Source of the DNA: Flavobacterium sp. LC2016-12
GTDB lineage: Bacteria > Bacteroidota > Bacteroidia > Flavobacteriales > Flavobacteriaceae
Assembly: GCF_015351595.1 (NCBI RefSeq)
Contig: NZ_JADKPT010000003.1
Span: 336,641 to 400,640 of the forward strand
Direction: 5' to 3'
DNA length: 64,000 nt
Under the pieces are notes generated by a model, which did no database searches, was not told the origin of the DNA, and was given only the letters and a program-made list of their open reading frames with translations. Position numbers and translations under genes: made by a program. Of the stretch, positions 53,206 through 61,285 are shown one piece after another. How positions within the stretch are numbered: position 1 is the first letter of the stretch; each line of letters begins with the position of its first letter.

Positions 53206-54342
53206 ATGCCTCATTTGCCCACTATCTATTTAGATAATAATGCTACAACTCGTGTTGACGAGCGAGTCCTCCATGCGATGCTCCCTTATTTTACTGATTT
53301 ATATGCCAATGCAGGCAGCAGTCATTTAGCCGGATTAGAAATTCAGGAAGCTATTGAAAATGCCGCCTGGCAAACCGCTACTTTAATTGGTGCTAAAGAA
53401 GAAGAAATCATCTTTACCTCAGGAGCAACAGAATCAATTAATTTAGCCATTAAAGGATTGGCAAATGAAACTAAAAAACATATTGTAACGGTTGCAACAG
53501 AACATAAAGCTGTTTTGGAAACTTGCTGTTATATGGAAAGCATTGGCTTTGAAGTTACCTATTTACCAGTTGCTTCAGACGGGATTTTAGATATTAATCT
53601 TTTAAATGAGGTAATCACAACTAAAACACTGATTGTTATTATAATGATTACTAATAATGAAACAGGTGTCATTCAGGATATTGCAAAGATAGCAGACCTT
53701 GCACATGCTAAAAATGCACTCTTTTTATGTGACGCTACTCAGGCTGTCGGAAAGATTTCTATTGATGTAAAAAAACTCGGAATTGATCTCCTGGCACTTT
53801 CTGCACATAAATTTTATGGCCCAAAAGGTGTTGGTGCCTTATACATTTCGGCGGAAGCCAAAATAAAATTGTCGCCATTACTAAACGGCGGAAACCAGCA
53901 AAGAAAATTACGTAGCGGAACTTTGAATGTTCCTGGAATTATTGGTTTAGGTAAGACAGCTGAAATAGCTGTTTTAGAAATAGATATAGATAATAATAAT
54001 AGAATTTTACTATTGAGAGATCGGCTAGAAAATGGTCTGTTAAAAATTGGAGGATCATTCGTAAACGGAAATACACAAAACCGAATTTGTAACACTACCA
54101 ATATTTGTTTTCCGGGAGTAAATTCTGAAAAGCTAATTCTGGCTTTACAAAATATTGCTGTGTCAAATGGATCGTCATGTTCGTCTGTAACATCTCAACC
54201 TTCGCATGTATTGAAAGCTTTAGGTTTATCAGATCAAGATGCTTTGAGCTCGATTCGATTTAGTTTAGGGAGATTTACAACTGCGGAAGAAATTGATGAG
54301 ACAATTGGGAGAGTAACTGCTTTGATCGCTCAGCTTCGATAA
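53206..54342 (+). CDS. cysteine desulfurase (NifS/IscS-like, class II-type loop)
   Basis: 378 residues, PLP-dependent. YLDNNATTRVDERVLHAM, FTSGATESINLAIKG, VATEHKAVLE, NNETGVIQDI, CDATQAVGKI, the PLP Lys in SAHKFYGPKGVGALYI and the active-site Cys in SNGSSCSSVTSQPSHVL. It takes sulfur from cysteine. Flanked by molybdenum-enzyme and Moco-maturation genes, it is a good candidate for the dedicated sulfur donor that makes the sulfido ligand of the cofactor; in Rhodobacter capsulatus NifS4 acts this way with XdhC. It is convergent with the MocA/XdhC pair and divergent from the enzyme operon. A general Fe-S role is the alternative. Confidence 0.93.
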   Translation: MPHLPTIYLDNNATTRVDERVLHAMLPYFTDLYANAGSSHLAGLEIQEAIENAAWQTATLIGAKEEEIIFTSGATESINLAIKGLANETKKHIVTVATEHKAVLETCCYMESIGFEVTYLPVASDGILDINLLNEVITTKTLIVIIMITNNETGVIQDIAKIADLAHAKNALFLCDATQAVGKISIDVKKLGIDLLALSAHKFYGPKGVGALYISAEAKIKLSPLLNGGNQQRKLRSGTLNVPGIIGLGKTAEIAVLEIDIDNNNRILLLRDRLENGLLKIGGSFVNGNTQNRICNTTNICFPGVNSEKLILALQNIAVSNGSSCSSVTSQPSHVLKALGLSDQDALSSIRFSLGRFTTAEEIDETIGRVTALIAQLR

Positions 54343-54357
54343 TACCAATCTATGCCA

Positions 54358-54474
54358 TGCCACAAAGGCACTAAGACACGAAGATTTTTTTACTCTGATC
54401 AACTGATTTTAGGACTCAAATCCTTTCTACAAATTACTATTAATAAAAAGTTGTATCTTAGTGTCTTTGTGGCA
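54358..54474. repeat. long inverted repeat, GCCACAAAGGCACTAAG words
   Basis: Arms 54358-54376 (TGCCACAAAGGCACTAAGA) and 54456-54474 pair at 18 of 19. It lies between convergent genes and its words are related to those of the outer arm of 31646-31849. Confidence 0.88.
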
Positions 54475-54479
54475 AAACC

Positions 54480-55070
54480 CTACAATTCAGAAATAAGCTT
54501 ATTATAATCCTCTTCCGTATCAATATCGATATTGCCTTTTTCAAAAGGAACTGAAGCAGTATCCTCTAAAAATCGATTAATAATCTTTTTGGCTCCCTCC
54601 TGTCCTTGCAAAGCTGCTAATTCAGTAAAGTATTTTTTATTACACAAAACAGGTGTTCCTAAAGTTTCGGCATAAGACGAAGCTACAATTCCTTTTCCTG
54701 TTTTGGAATATTCCTGAATTAAGCTCTCAAAAACAAGACTGGATACGTACGGTTGATCGCATACGGCAAAAATGCAATTTTCACAATCCGGATACAAGTG
54801 CAATAATGCATTGAGACCCTTTACGATTGAAGATGACATTCCCGTTTCCCAATCGCTATTAAAGCATATTTTTATTCTCGAAGGATCCAATTCTTCTTCT
54901 ATTAATTGATTGTTTGCGCCGGTTACTACTATGATGGCAACATCTGGTACTAAAAAAGCTTCTGCAATCGTGTTTTTTAATAAAGTAGAATCTTTATATC
55001 CGAGTAACTGCTTTGGCTGTCCCAATCTTGAAGAATTTCCTGCCGCTAAAATTACAATACCTGTCATCAT
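54480..55070 (-). CDS. MocA-like molybdenum cofactor nucleotidyltransferase
   Basis: 196 residues. GT-A-like NTP transferase: GIVILAAGNSSRLGQPKQLL (signature LAAGxSxRxGxxK), TGANNQLIEEEL, WETGMSSSIVKGLNAL and CIFAVCDQPYVSSLVFESL (CDQP/metal-binding Asp). MocA attaches CMP to Mo-molybdopterin to give the cytosine dinucleotide cofactor that PaoC-type enzymes need. It follows xdhC after 7 bases. The second Met (55067) is an equally possible start. Confidence 0.9.
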   Translation of the reverse strand: MMTGIVILAAGNSSRLGQPKQLLGYKDSTLLKNTIAEAFLVPDVAIIVVTGANNQLIEEELDPSRIKICFNSDWETGMSSSIVKGLNALLHLYPDCENCIFAVCDQPYVSSLVFESLIQEYSKTGKGIVASSYAETLGTPVLCNKKYFTELAALQGQEGAKKIINRFLEDTASVPFEKGNIDIDTEEDYNKLISEL

Positions 55071-55077
55071 CTTTGTT

Positions 55078-56199
55078 TTAGATTACTACTTTTGAATCGT
55101 GTATTTTGTGCGTTTTATATTTCAGGGAAGTTCCTGTTTTTCCACTCATAACAGCCTTAATTTCTGCTATAATGGATAAGGCAATTTCTTCTGAAGTTTC
55201 TGCCCCAATATCAAGTCCGATTGGGCCATAAATGCGATCCAACAGTTCTTCTGTCAAAATTATTCCTTCTGAACTTAAATCGTCGAGCATTCTGTTTAAT
55301 TTTGATTTTGGCCCCAAGATTCCAATGTATTTACAATCTCTCTTTAAAAGCAATTTTAACACCGCTAAATCATATTTGTAATCGTGCGTCATTAAAACAA
55401 AATAAGTCTGATCATCGATCTCAATAGTATCGAGAAAATCCTCTGACTTTACAACAAAGGTTTCTTTGGCTTCAGGAAAACGTTTTGTTGTCGCATGGGT
55501 TGCTCTACCATCAGCAATAGTTACTTCCCAACCTAACAAAGAGGCCATATTTACCAGTGGCTGAACATCATTTCCGGCACCAGCTATAACAAGCGCAATC
55601 ACTGGTTCAATGCATTCAATCAGAGCTTCATTTTCATTATCATCCTGTAGTTTCTTTATGATGGTCGTTTTACTTTCAAGTGCTTTTTTTACATCTGGAA
55701 TACTATTTATGGCGATATCATTATTATGTAAAATATCCGAATCCTGCCTGTAAAATAAAACGGTGCCTATTTGTGGTGCATTTCGTTTAAGAGAAAAAAT
55801 AGTTTCAATTATTGCGGGTTTCCGCTCTTTTTCCAGTTGCTGTAAAAGCTGAATTGGATTATTAACTGCATCATCATTAATATATTCAAAAAGAATATGA
55901 ACGATTCCGTTGCAGCCTAATTGCAGTCCAACTTCGCTATCATTTTCATTACTGGTATTGTAAGTAATTAATTTATTCTGTTGCTGATGAATGGATAGCA
56001 GCGCCTTTCTTAAAGCATCGCCTTCTAAACAGCCACCACTTATGGCGCCCATCAGATTCCCATCTTCAGTAACCAACATACGTGCGCCAGGCTGCCGATA
56101 TGACGACCCTTCCACTTTTACGACGGTTGCCAAAGCAGTTTTTTTTCCTGTTTTTTTTGCTTCTGAATAAGCTTTTAGAATTTCATTAATTTCCTTCAT
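55078..56199 (-). CDS. xdhC: XdhC/CoxI-family molybdenum enzyme maturation factor
   Basis: 373 residues from the ATG at 56199 (MKEINEILKAYSEAKKTGKK); an earlier in-frame start only adds seven residues. N-terminal XdhC/CoxI domain (ALATVVKVEGSSYRQPGARM, GAISGGCLEGDALRK) and C-terminal Rossmann domain (VIAGAGNDVQPLVNMASLLG, YIGILGPKSKLNRMLDDL, YGPIGLDIGAETSEEIALSI). XdhC proteins bind the cofactor, assist its sulfuration and insert it into the apoenzyme (PaoD is the counterpart for PaoABC). It forms a two-gene operon with the MocA-like gene, which faces the PaoABC-type operon from the other side of the desulfurase. Confidence 0.93.
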   Translation of the reverse strand: MKEINEILKAYSEAKKTGKKTALATVVKVEGSSYRQPGARMLVTEDGNLMGAISGGCLEGDALRKALLSIHQQQNKLITYNTSNENDSEVGLQLGCNGIVHILFEYINDDAVNNPIQLLQQLEKERKPAIIETIFSLKRNAPQIGTVLFYRQDSDILHNNDIAINSIPDVKKALESKTTIIKKLQDDNENEALIECIEPVIALVIAGAGNDVQPLVNMASLLGWEVTIADGRATHATTKRFPEAKETFVVKSEDFLDTIEIDDQTYFVLMTHDYKYDLAVLKLLLKRDCKYIGILGPKSKLNRMLDDLSSEGIILTEELLDRIYGPIGLDIGAETSEEIALSIIAEIKAVMSGKTGTSLKYKTHKIHDSKVVI

Positions 56200-56409
56200 A
56201 ATAGTAACGCTTACTAACAAAAATAAATGTTTTTTATGGTTTAAAGTTTTATGTTTTAGTGAAATTTTTCATTTGTCATTAAATTAAAATCCATTTCAGA
56301 ACTTAGCATAAAAAGATCTCGATTAAAACAAATATTTTTATAGGAATTATTTTACAATATTACTTTAGGTTTCAATAATTAATTCTAATTTCGCGGCAAA
56401 TTAAATTGA

Positions 56410-56708
56410 ATGAATTATCCAAAATATGAATTAAAGACTAGTACTGATTCAACTATTTTTGAGTTTATTAGTACTGGTCCTAAAGGAAATATTATTAAAA
56501 TAATTAAATTTACAGTGATGAAAAATCCAGATGTTTTCAATCTTGGATTTGGAGATAAAGTTAAATTTAATGAAACTAATAAAACATTTGATATCGACGA
56601 CATCAATATATCTTTGGAATACTCCAAAATTTTGACACTAAAAAATATTATACTGTACCTTTTAATAACAACACAAGATTTGTTGGATTTTTAATTAAAA
56701 GAAAATAA
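56410..56708 (+). pseudogene. DUF6934-like gene, frameshifted and internally shortened
   Basis: From memory, DUF6934 proteins start MNxPxYELK...FEFISxGPKG, contain FGD, and end in a VPF..FLIKRK-like strand, about 150 residues in all. Here the N-terminal part reads well (MNYPKYELKTSTDSTIFEFI, GPKGNIIKIIKF, NLGFGDK) but the frame runs out into a hydrophobic tail (stop 56694). Adding one A to the four-A tract at 56626-56629 restores YSKNFDTKKYYTVPF then NNNTRFVGFLIKRK with a stop at 56706-56708. Even so the product would have 99 residues, so about 50 central residues are also missing. It is probably a decayed gene. A homopolymer sequencing slip could explain the frameshift but not the deletion. 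Confidence 0.75.
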
Positions 56709-56710
56709 TT

Positions 56711-56869
56711 ATGAAAAAGTTAGATAAAAAAATAAATAAAACTACATCAAAGATTAAGTCGACAGTTTCTATAGATAAAAAATTAGACAAAATTAAAAGT
56801 GTAAATTTTGTTTCAAATAAGATTGATGAGGCTAACATGCTAGTTAATAATTTAGAATTAACACATTAA
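56711..56869 (+). CDS. 52-residue basic protein downstream of the DUF6934-like gene
   Basis: ATG two bases after the restored stop of the DUF6934-like gene; ends at 56869 just before a terminator. The composition is Lys-rich with repeated KLDKKI / KKLDKIK segments (MKKLDKKINKTTSKIKSTVS and on to NNLELTH), probably helical and soluble. Tight coupling suggests that it is the normal partner of the DUF6934-like gene. I do not recognise a function; it could be an antidote-like or accessory small protein, but nothing in the sequence proves this. Confidence 0.55.
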   Translation: MKKLDKKINKTTSKIKSTVSIDKKLDKIKSVNFVSNKIDEANMLVNNLELTH

Positions 56870-56891
56870 TTATTTCATAAAAACATTATTC

Positions 56892-56914
56892 AAGAGCTTT
56901 ACGGGCTCTTTTTT
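56892..56914 (+). terminator. intrinsic terminator of the DUF6934/small-ORF unit
   Basis: AAGAGC (56892-56897) pairs with GCTCTT (56905-56910) across a 7-base loop, followed by TTTT. Confidence 0.85.
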
Positions 56915-57082
56915 ATTTTGTCTCCTAAATTTTAAATTTCAAGAATCACTTGTTCTTTGCAAATAATTTTAAAGTTAGATTATTATATCAATATATTTTT
57001 TCTAAGAGTGTATTTATCTAACGAAGTTTTGTATTTTTATTAAAGCAAAGTTTATTTAATACCTAACTTAAAAATAAATAAT

Positions 57083-57415
57083 ATGGGAAAATTTGTAATT
57101 ACTAAAAGAGCCAACGGCGAATTCCAATTCAATTTAAAAGCAGGAAATGGACAAACAATTTTAACTAGCGAAGGCTATACTACAAAAGCGGCTTGCCTTA
57201 ACGGAATCGAATCAGTAAAAACCAATTCGCAAGACGACAGCAAATTTGACAAAAAAGAATCAAGCAACGGAAAACCATATTTCAATTTAAAAGCCAGTAA
57301 TGGCCAAATTATTGGTTCTAGCGAAATGTATGAAAGTACATCTGCCAGAGATAACGGAATCGAATCAGTAAAAACAAATGCCCCAGAGGGAACTACAGAC
57401 GATCAGACTGCTTAA
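57083..57415 (+). CDS. two-repeat DUF1508 (YegP-like) protein
   Basis: 110 residues made of two similar repeats: about 1-48 (GKFVITKRANGEFQFNLKAG, GIESVKTNS) and about 52-100 (SNGKPYFNLKASNGQIIGSS, GIESVKTNA). Each has the DUF1508 pattern F.L.A.NGQ.I..SE.Y.....A..GI.SVK.NA. This is a small soluble cytoplasmic family, widespread and of unknown function. Followed by an efficient terminator and convergent with the type B T9SS gene. Confidence 0.93.
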   Translation: MGKFVITKRANGEFQFNLKAGNGQTILTSEGYTTKAACLNGIESVKTNSQDDSKFDKKESSNGKPYFNLKASNGQIIGSSEMYESTSARDNGIESVKTNAPEGTTDDQTA

Positions 57416-57438
57416 ATTAATAGCATTTACATAGAGAA

Positions 57439-57460
57439 AAGCGAGGCAAAAACCTCGCTT
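57439..57460. terminator. bidirectional terminator between DUF1508 and T9SS type B genes
   Basis: AAGCGAGG (57439-57446) pairs with CCTCGCTT (57453-57460) around a 6-base loop; T-rich tail on the plus side and TTTTCTC on the minus side. Confidence 0.85.
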
Positions 57461-57462
57461 CT

Positions 57463-58713
57463 TTATTTATCACTACCAATGTACAAGTAACCAGATTTAC
57501 TAATCGTTTCGTCTCCCTTTTTATATCTTAAAATATAAAAATAGGTACCTGCAGGGAGACCTGCATCACGATTTACAGTAGATCTACCATCCGAAAATCC
57601 TCTGAACATAATATCGCTTTCATTATAAGAAGTTGCGTCAAAAACTTTAATTCCCCAACGATTGTAAATTTCAACCCGATTGTCTGGATATTTACTAATT
57701 CCTTTAATAAGAAAACTATCATTTACTCCATCTCCATTTGGTGATATTGCATTGTGAATAATTAAATCTCCCGGAGGTTCCGGATTTGCTTTTTTAACCA
57801 TTGCAATTGTAAAGAGGCCATAACCACTAACTTGGGTTGTAATTAATTTTGAATAGGTTGCGCCAGTAAGAAGATCGGTAGTAACACCTTTTTCATTAAT
57901 CCATTTTGATGTGGTTTCATCCCAACGTGTGATTGCCAGTTCTTTTGTCGGATCTTCTCCAAAAAAAGAAGCTGGAGTCGTATTTTTATCCAATGTTAAA
58001 CTTAGAATAATTTTCTCACTGCCTTGATTTTGCGTCAAATTCCAATATTCAACTTCATCAATTGATAAAAGTGTCTGCTCTTTACTTGTATAAGGATGCG
58101 TACTTCCTGCACTTTTAAAAAAATATTGAGTTGTATAAACATTGCTGATATTACTGGCTTTATCATGATAAGTGGGTCTAAAATAAAAATTATCACCAAC
58201 AGGAAACTCAAAATTTAAATTCCCAATATTTTCAACCTGTCCATCTACAAAACTCAAATTACTGGCATCTGAATGAAAAGCATTTTTATCAAAAATCATT
58301 TTACCATTAAAACTTGCTCCGTCTACAATTCCGTTTTTAAATGCTGTCGTTTTATTTACCATAATAAAAGTCTTCAAATGAAAAGGAGTTATGTCAGACA
58401 AATTATTAAACTCAATATTTTGAAAATGCGCTGTTTCTAAACCTTCAATTAATTGCACTTTTTGGCCAATAAAAAAAGTCTTTCCATCACTTGTATCGGT
58501 AAAAGTTACAAGTCCGTCATTTTTAAAATTAGAATAAACATAAAAATTTCCATCATTTAAAAAATCACCGCTCGGTTTGTTATCAAAATCAAAAACGGTT
58601 GCAAGTTGTGTATTAGGCGCAACAGAAAGTTCTCCAACATTTACAGTTTGTGCAGAAACTTTATTTATAAAAAACAGTATTATAACACTATATTTTAAAT
58701 ACATTCTCATCAT
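57463..58713 (-). CDS. surface protein with type B T9SS (gliding-motility-associated) C-terminal domain
   Basis: 416 residues. Signal peptide (YLKYSVIILFFINKVSAQ), a beta-rich middle with no named domain (about 25-320), and a gliding-motility-associated C-terminal domain: HNAISPNGDGVNDSFLIKGI, VEIYNRWGIKVFD, LPAGTYFYILRYKKG, ending SGYLYIGSDK. This CTD is the type B sorting signal for secretion and attachment by the type IX system. It follows the 801-residue protein by 89 bases on the same strand; with the large protein upstream it looks like one surface-assembly operon. The first few Met codons are close together, so the exact start is uncertain by four residues. Confidence 0.9.
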   Translation of the reverse strand: MMRMYLKYSVIILFFINKVSAQTVNVGELSVAPNTQLATVFDFDNKPSGDFLNDGNFYVYSNFKNDGLVTFTDTSDGKTFFIGQKVQLIEGLETAHFQNIEFNNLSDITPFHLKTFIMVNKTTAFKNGIVDGASFNGKMIFDKNAFHSDASNLSFVDGQVENIGNLNFEFPVGDNFYFRPTYHDKASNISNVYTTQYFFKSAGSTHPYTSKEQTLLSIDEVEYWNLTQNQGSEKIILSLTLDKNTTPASFFGEDPTKELAITRWDETTSKWINEKGVTTDLLTGATYSKLITTQVSGYGLFTIAMVKKANPEPPGDLIIHNAISPNGDGVNDSFLIKGISKYPDNRVEIYNRWGIKVFDATSYNESDIMFRGFSDGRSTVNRDAGLPAGTYFYILRYKKGDETISKSGYLYIGSDK

Positions 58714-58802
58714 ATCTTTCTCTTTATAATGATACTTTTCATTCTTTGAAATACCTCTTTTACAACATCATAAATGAGATGTTTTATTAAGATATCCATT
58801 CT

Positions 58803-61208
58803 TTACGGAATAACATATGCAGAATTAATATTTGTCTGTGCATATTGAATAGCCCACGCCATTGCATTAGCGTACATTATACTATTATAAACAGTTACTG
58901 AGCCAAAGTAAGATTTTGACAGAGGAACTCCTGTACCGGAAATTTTTGCAGGCCATATATCTGTCGCTGTATTTCCTGAATCTCCTGCACTCCAGCCTGA
59001 ATCTCCTACGAATAAATACCCCAAAGTATTATGCTTAAAAGAAAATATTCTGGTTGCATTGCCATTTTGCGTTGATAATGCAGTAACATTTGCCGGCAAT
59101 CCCGTTACGTAATAAGAGTTGTTCACATCACTACCTAAACTAAATCCGGCAATAGTACCAAATGGTCCTTGTAAAACAGGGTCAGTAACATTAAGAATAG
59201 GATTTGTATTAGTAGTTCCTGTCCCCGAAGCTACCACTGTAGTCGAGCCGCAAATGGTATTAATCACGTTTGCGATAATAGTTGCATCATTTTCTTCGGA
59301 ATCGATTAGTACCCCTTTTTTATTTTTAACAAAGTCATTTAAAATAGTAATTGAAGCCGCATTAGGATGATAATTATATCCAATAACGATGATATCTATA
59401 TTATTTGTATTAATTGAATTCTTTAAATCATTTCCCTGATTATAACCACCATTAACGATTGTTAAAGCCTGTACCTGAACTGTTCCTGTCGGACTAAAAT
59501 TTGTCGTTGAAGCTAATATGGATCTTGAGGAATTTGCAGCTCCTGATGATCCTGGCTGATAAACACCTTCTCCAAGTCCTAATACTTTCATGATGCGGAA
59601 AACAAATGTTATGCTTTTATTACAAGCTGCAGCTCCATTCGTACTATTCGCTGTAATAGCGTAAGAAAACGTCCCTCCAGAAGTTGGCGTACCAGTTGCA
59701 GTCATAACCACATTTTGTGCTCCTGTTGAACTAAATGTACCAGTTCCGGAAAAACTAACTCCATTTACCGTATTTGTAGAAATATTGTAAGCTCCTACAT
59801 ATGTTACATTTACAGGAACTGTCATCGTATTGGAAGCTGTCATAGCAATTCCAGGAGCATAACTACCGCTAGTTGTAATACTGGCACAATTTGTTGTGTA
59901 CGTTACGGGTTGAGCAGCTATAGTTACATTTAATGTACAGGTGGCAGCTCCGCCTGGAGATCCTGTAACTGTCAATGCATTAGTGCCAACTACCGTTGGA
60001 GTTCCTGTACCGGTTAATATTACATTTTGCGCTCCTAAAGTTGACAAGTTTATTAAGCCACTGGTAAATGAAATTCCATTGAGCGTATTCGTTGAAATTG
60101 TTGTTTGGCCGGTTGCGGTAACATTTATTGGTAATGTTATGGTATTGCTAACTGTTAAGGCAACATCCTGCAAATATGTTCCATTTTGTGTAGCTCCTGC
60201 GCAATTTATTGTATAGCTAATCGGAGCTACAATAATCTCAATACCAGAACAAGAACCACCGGATTGAGTAGTTGCGTTCGAAACCAGATTAAAATTATTT
60301 GTACCAGATGCAATTGGTGTACCTGTTCCTAATAGTTCAACAGTTTGATTTGGTGTCAAATCGGTAAAAGTTCCAGTTCCACTAAAAGAATATCCATTTA
60401 CAGTGTTGGTATTCATGCTCCAAAAACCTATAGCTGTCGGTGTCACAGAAACTGTTAATTTATTTGATGCGGTTAGTGGAATGCCAATATTATAATCTCC
60501 AACCGTGTTTATTATTCCGCAATTAATTACAAAATCAACATCAGCAGTTTGAACAAAGTTATTAGGTATACAAGTGCTTTGCTTTCCGTTTAAAGTTATT
60601 GTTACAACATCTCCAGGATCTGGAGAAACATGACCGTTATGAGGTGTTCCGGTACCTGCCAGATTTAATATATAAGTACCTGCAGTAGGGAAAGTACCAT
60701 TTGTGCCAAAATAATATCCGTTGGTTGTAGTTGCCGAAACTGTATAGACACCTGGCTGTGTTACCGTAACCGGAATTGTTAAATAGTTGGAAGTAGTCAA
60801 TGTTTGTCCTTGTTTATAAATACCAAAAGGTTCTACTTGGGAACATTGAGTAGTGGAAATCTCAAATACCGCAGGAGGCAATGTACCACATATACTTAAC
60901 CATATATTTTGCAACTGGCTCCAATAATCAAAACAACCTGTTGTTGTATTAAATATCAAAAGTCCATCTGTTAAATTTGCAAGAGCTATAGCATCTCTTT
61001 GTGGAGTTGTCAACCTTGGAGTCAGCATTCCTTTATTATTACTTTCCATTTCAAAAATTGCTCCGGGCTTTGCAGGCTCCGGACCAGTACTTATCGTTCC
61101 GTCTTTTAACTTGGTAGAATTAACCTGAGCGAAAAGAGAACTAAAACTGAGCAAACTAAAGAATATGATAAAGATATTTTTTTGTGCTTTATATAATTTT
61201 ACTTTCAT
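58803..61208 (-). CDS. large exported repeat protein of unknown function
   Basis: 801 residues with a signal peptide (ending SSLFAQ, about 28). A short N-terminal region (about 45-105, GMLTPRLTTPQRDAIALANL, LLIFNTTTGCFDYW) resembles tail-fibre-like or adhesin starts common in Bacteroidota. About residues 110-540 hold four or five related beta modules of about 105-110 residues, with recurring ISTNTVNGVSFSGTGTF and TGTGTP strands. The last 240 residues form a different domain (VQALTIVNGGYNQGNDLKNS, IDIIVIGYNYHPNAASITIL, KGVLIDSEEND) resembling a glutamine-amidotransferase-like or Rossmann-type fold. No T9SS tail is seen. The function is not recognised; it probably joins the adjacent type B protein at the surface. 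Confidence 0.75.
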   Translation of the reverse strand: MKVKLYKAQKNIFIIFFSLLSFSSLFAQVNSTKLKDGTISTGPEPAKPGAIFEMESNNKGMLTPRLTTPQRDAIALANLTDGLLIFNTTTGCFDYWSQLQNIWLSICGTLPPAVFEISTTQCSQVEPFGIYKQGQTLTTSNYLTIPVTVTQPGVYTVSATTTNGYYFGTNGTFPTAGTYILNLAGTGTPHNGHVSPDPGDVVTITLNGKQSTCIPNNFVQTADVDFVINCGIINTVGDYNIGIPLTASNKLTVSVTPTAIGFWSMNTNTVNGYSFSGTGTFTDLTPNQTVELLGTGTPIASGTNNFNLVSNATTQSGGSCSGIEIIVAPISYTINCAGATQNGTYLQDVALTVSNTITLPINVTATGQTTISTNTLNGISFTSGLINLSTLGAQNVILTGTGTPTVVGTNALTVTGSPGGAATCTLNVTIAAQPVTYTTNCASITTSGSYAPGIAMTASNTMTVPVNVTYVGAYNISTNTVNGVSFSGTGTFSSTGAQNVVMTATGTPTSGGTFSYAITANSTNGAAACNKSITFVFRIMKVLGLGEGVYQPGSSGAANSSRSILASTTNFSPTGTVQVQALTIVNGGYNQGNDLKNSINTNNIDIIVIGYNYHPNAASITILNDFVKNKKGVLIDSEENDATIIANVINTICGSTTVVASGTGTTNTNPILNVTDPVLQGPFGTIAGFSLGSDVNNSYYVTGLPANVTALSTQNGNATRIFSFKHNTLGYLFVGDSGWSAGDSGNTATDIWPAKISGTGVPLSKSYFGSVTVYNSIMYANAMAWAIQYAQTNINSAYVIP

Positions 61209-61285
61209 AGTATTTATATTTTAAATCTACAATAATATAAGTTGTTCCTTATGATTTTAGAAATTACCGGCCTGAAGCAAAATCT

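Noticed and set aside
56380..56400. TAATTTCG as a -7 box for the DUF6934-like gene
   Set aside because: One mismatch in the key TTTG part and no -33 element at proper spacing.
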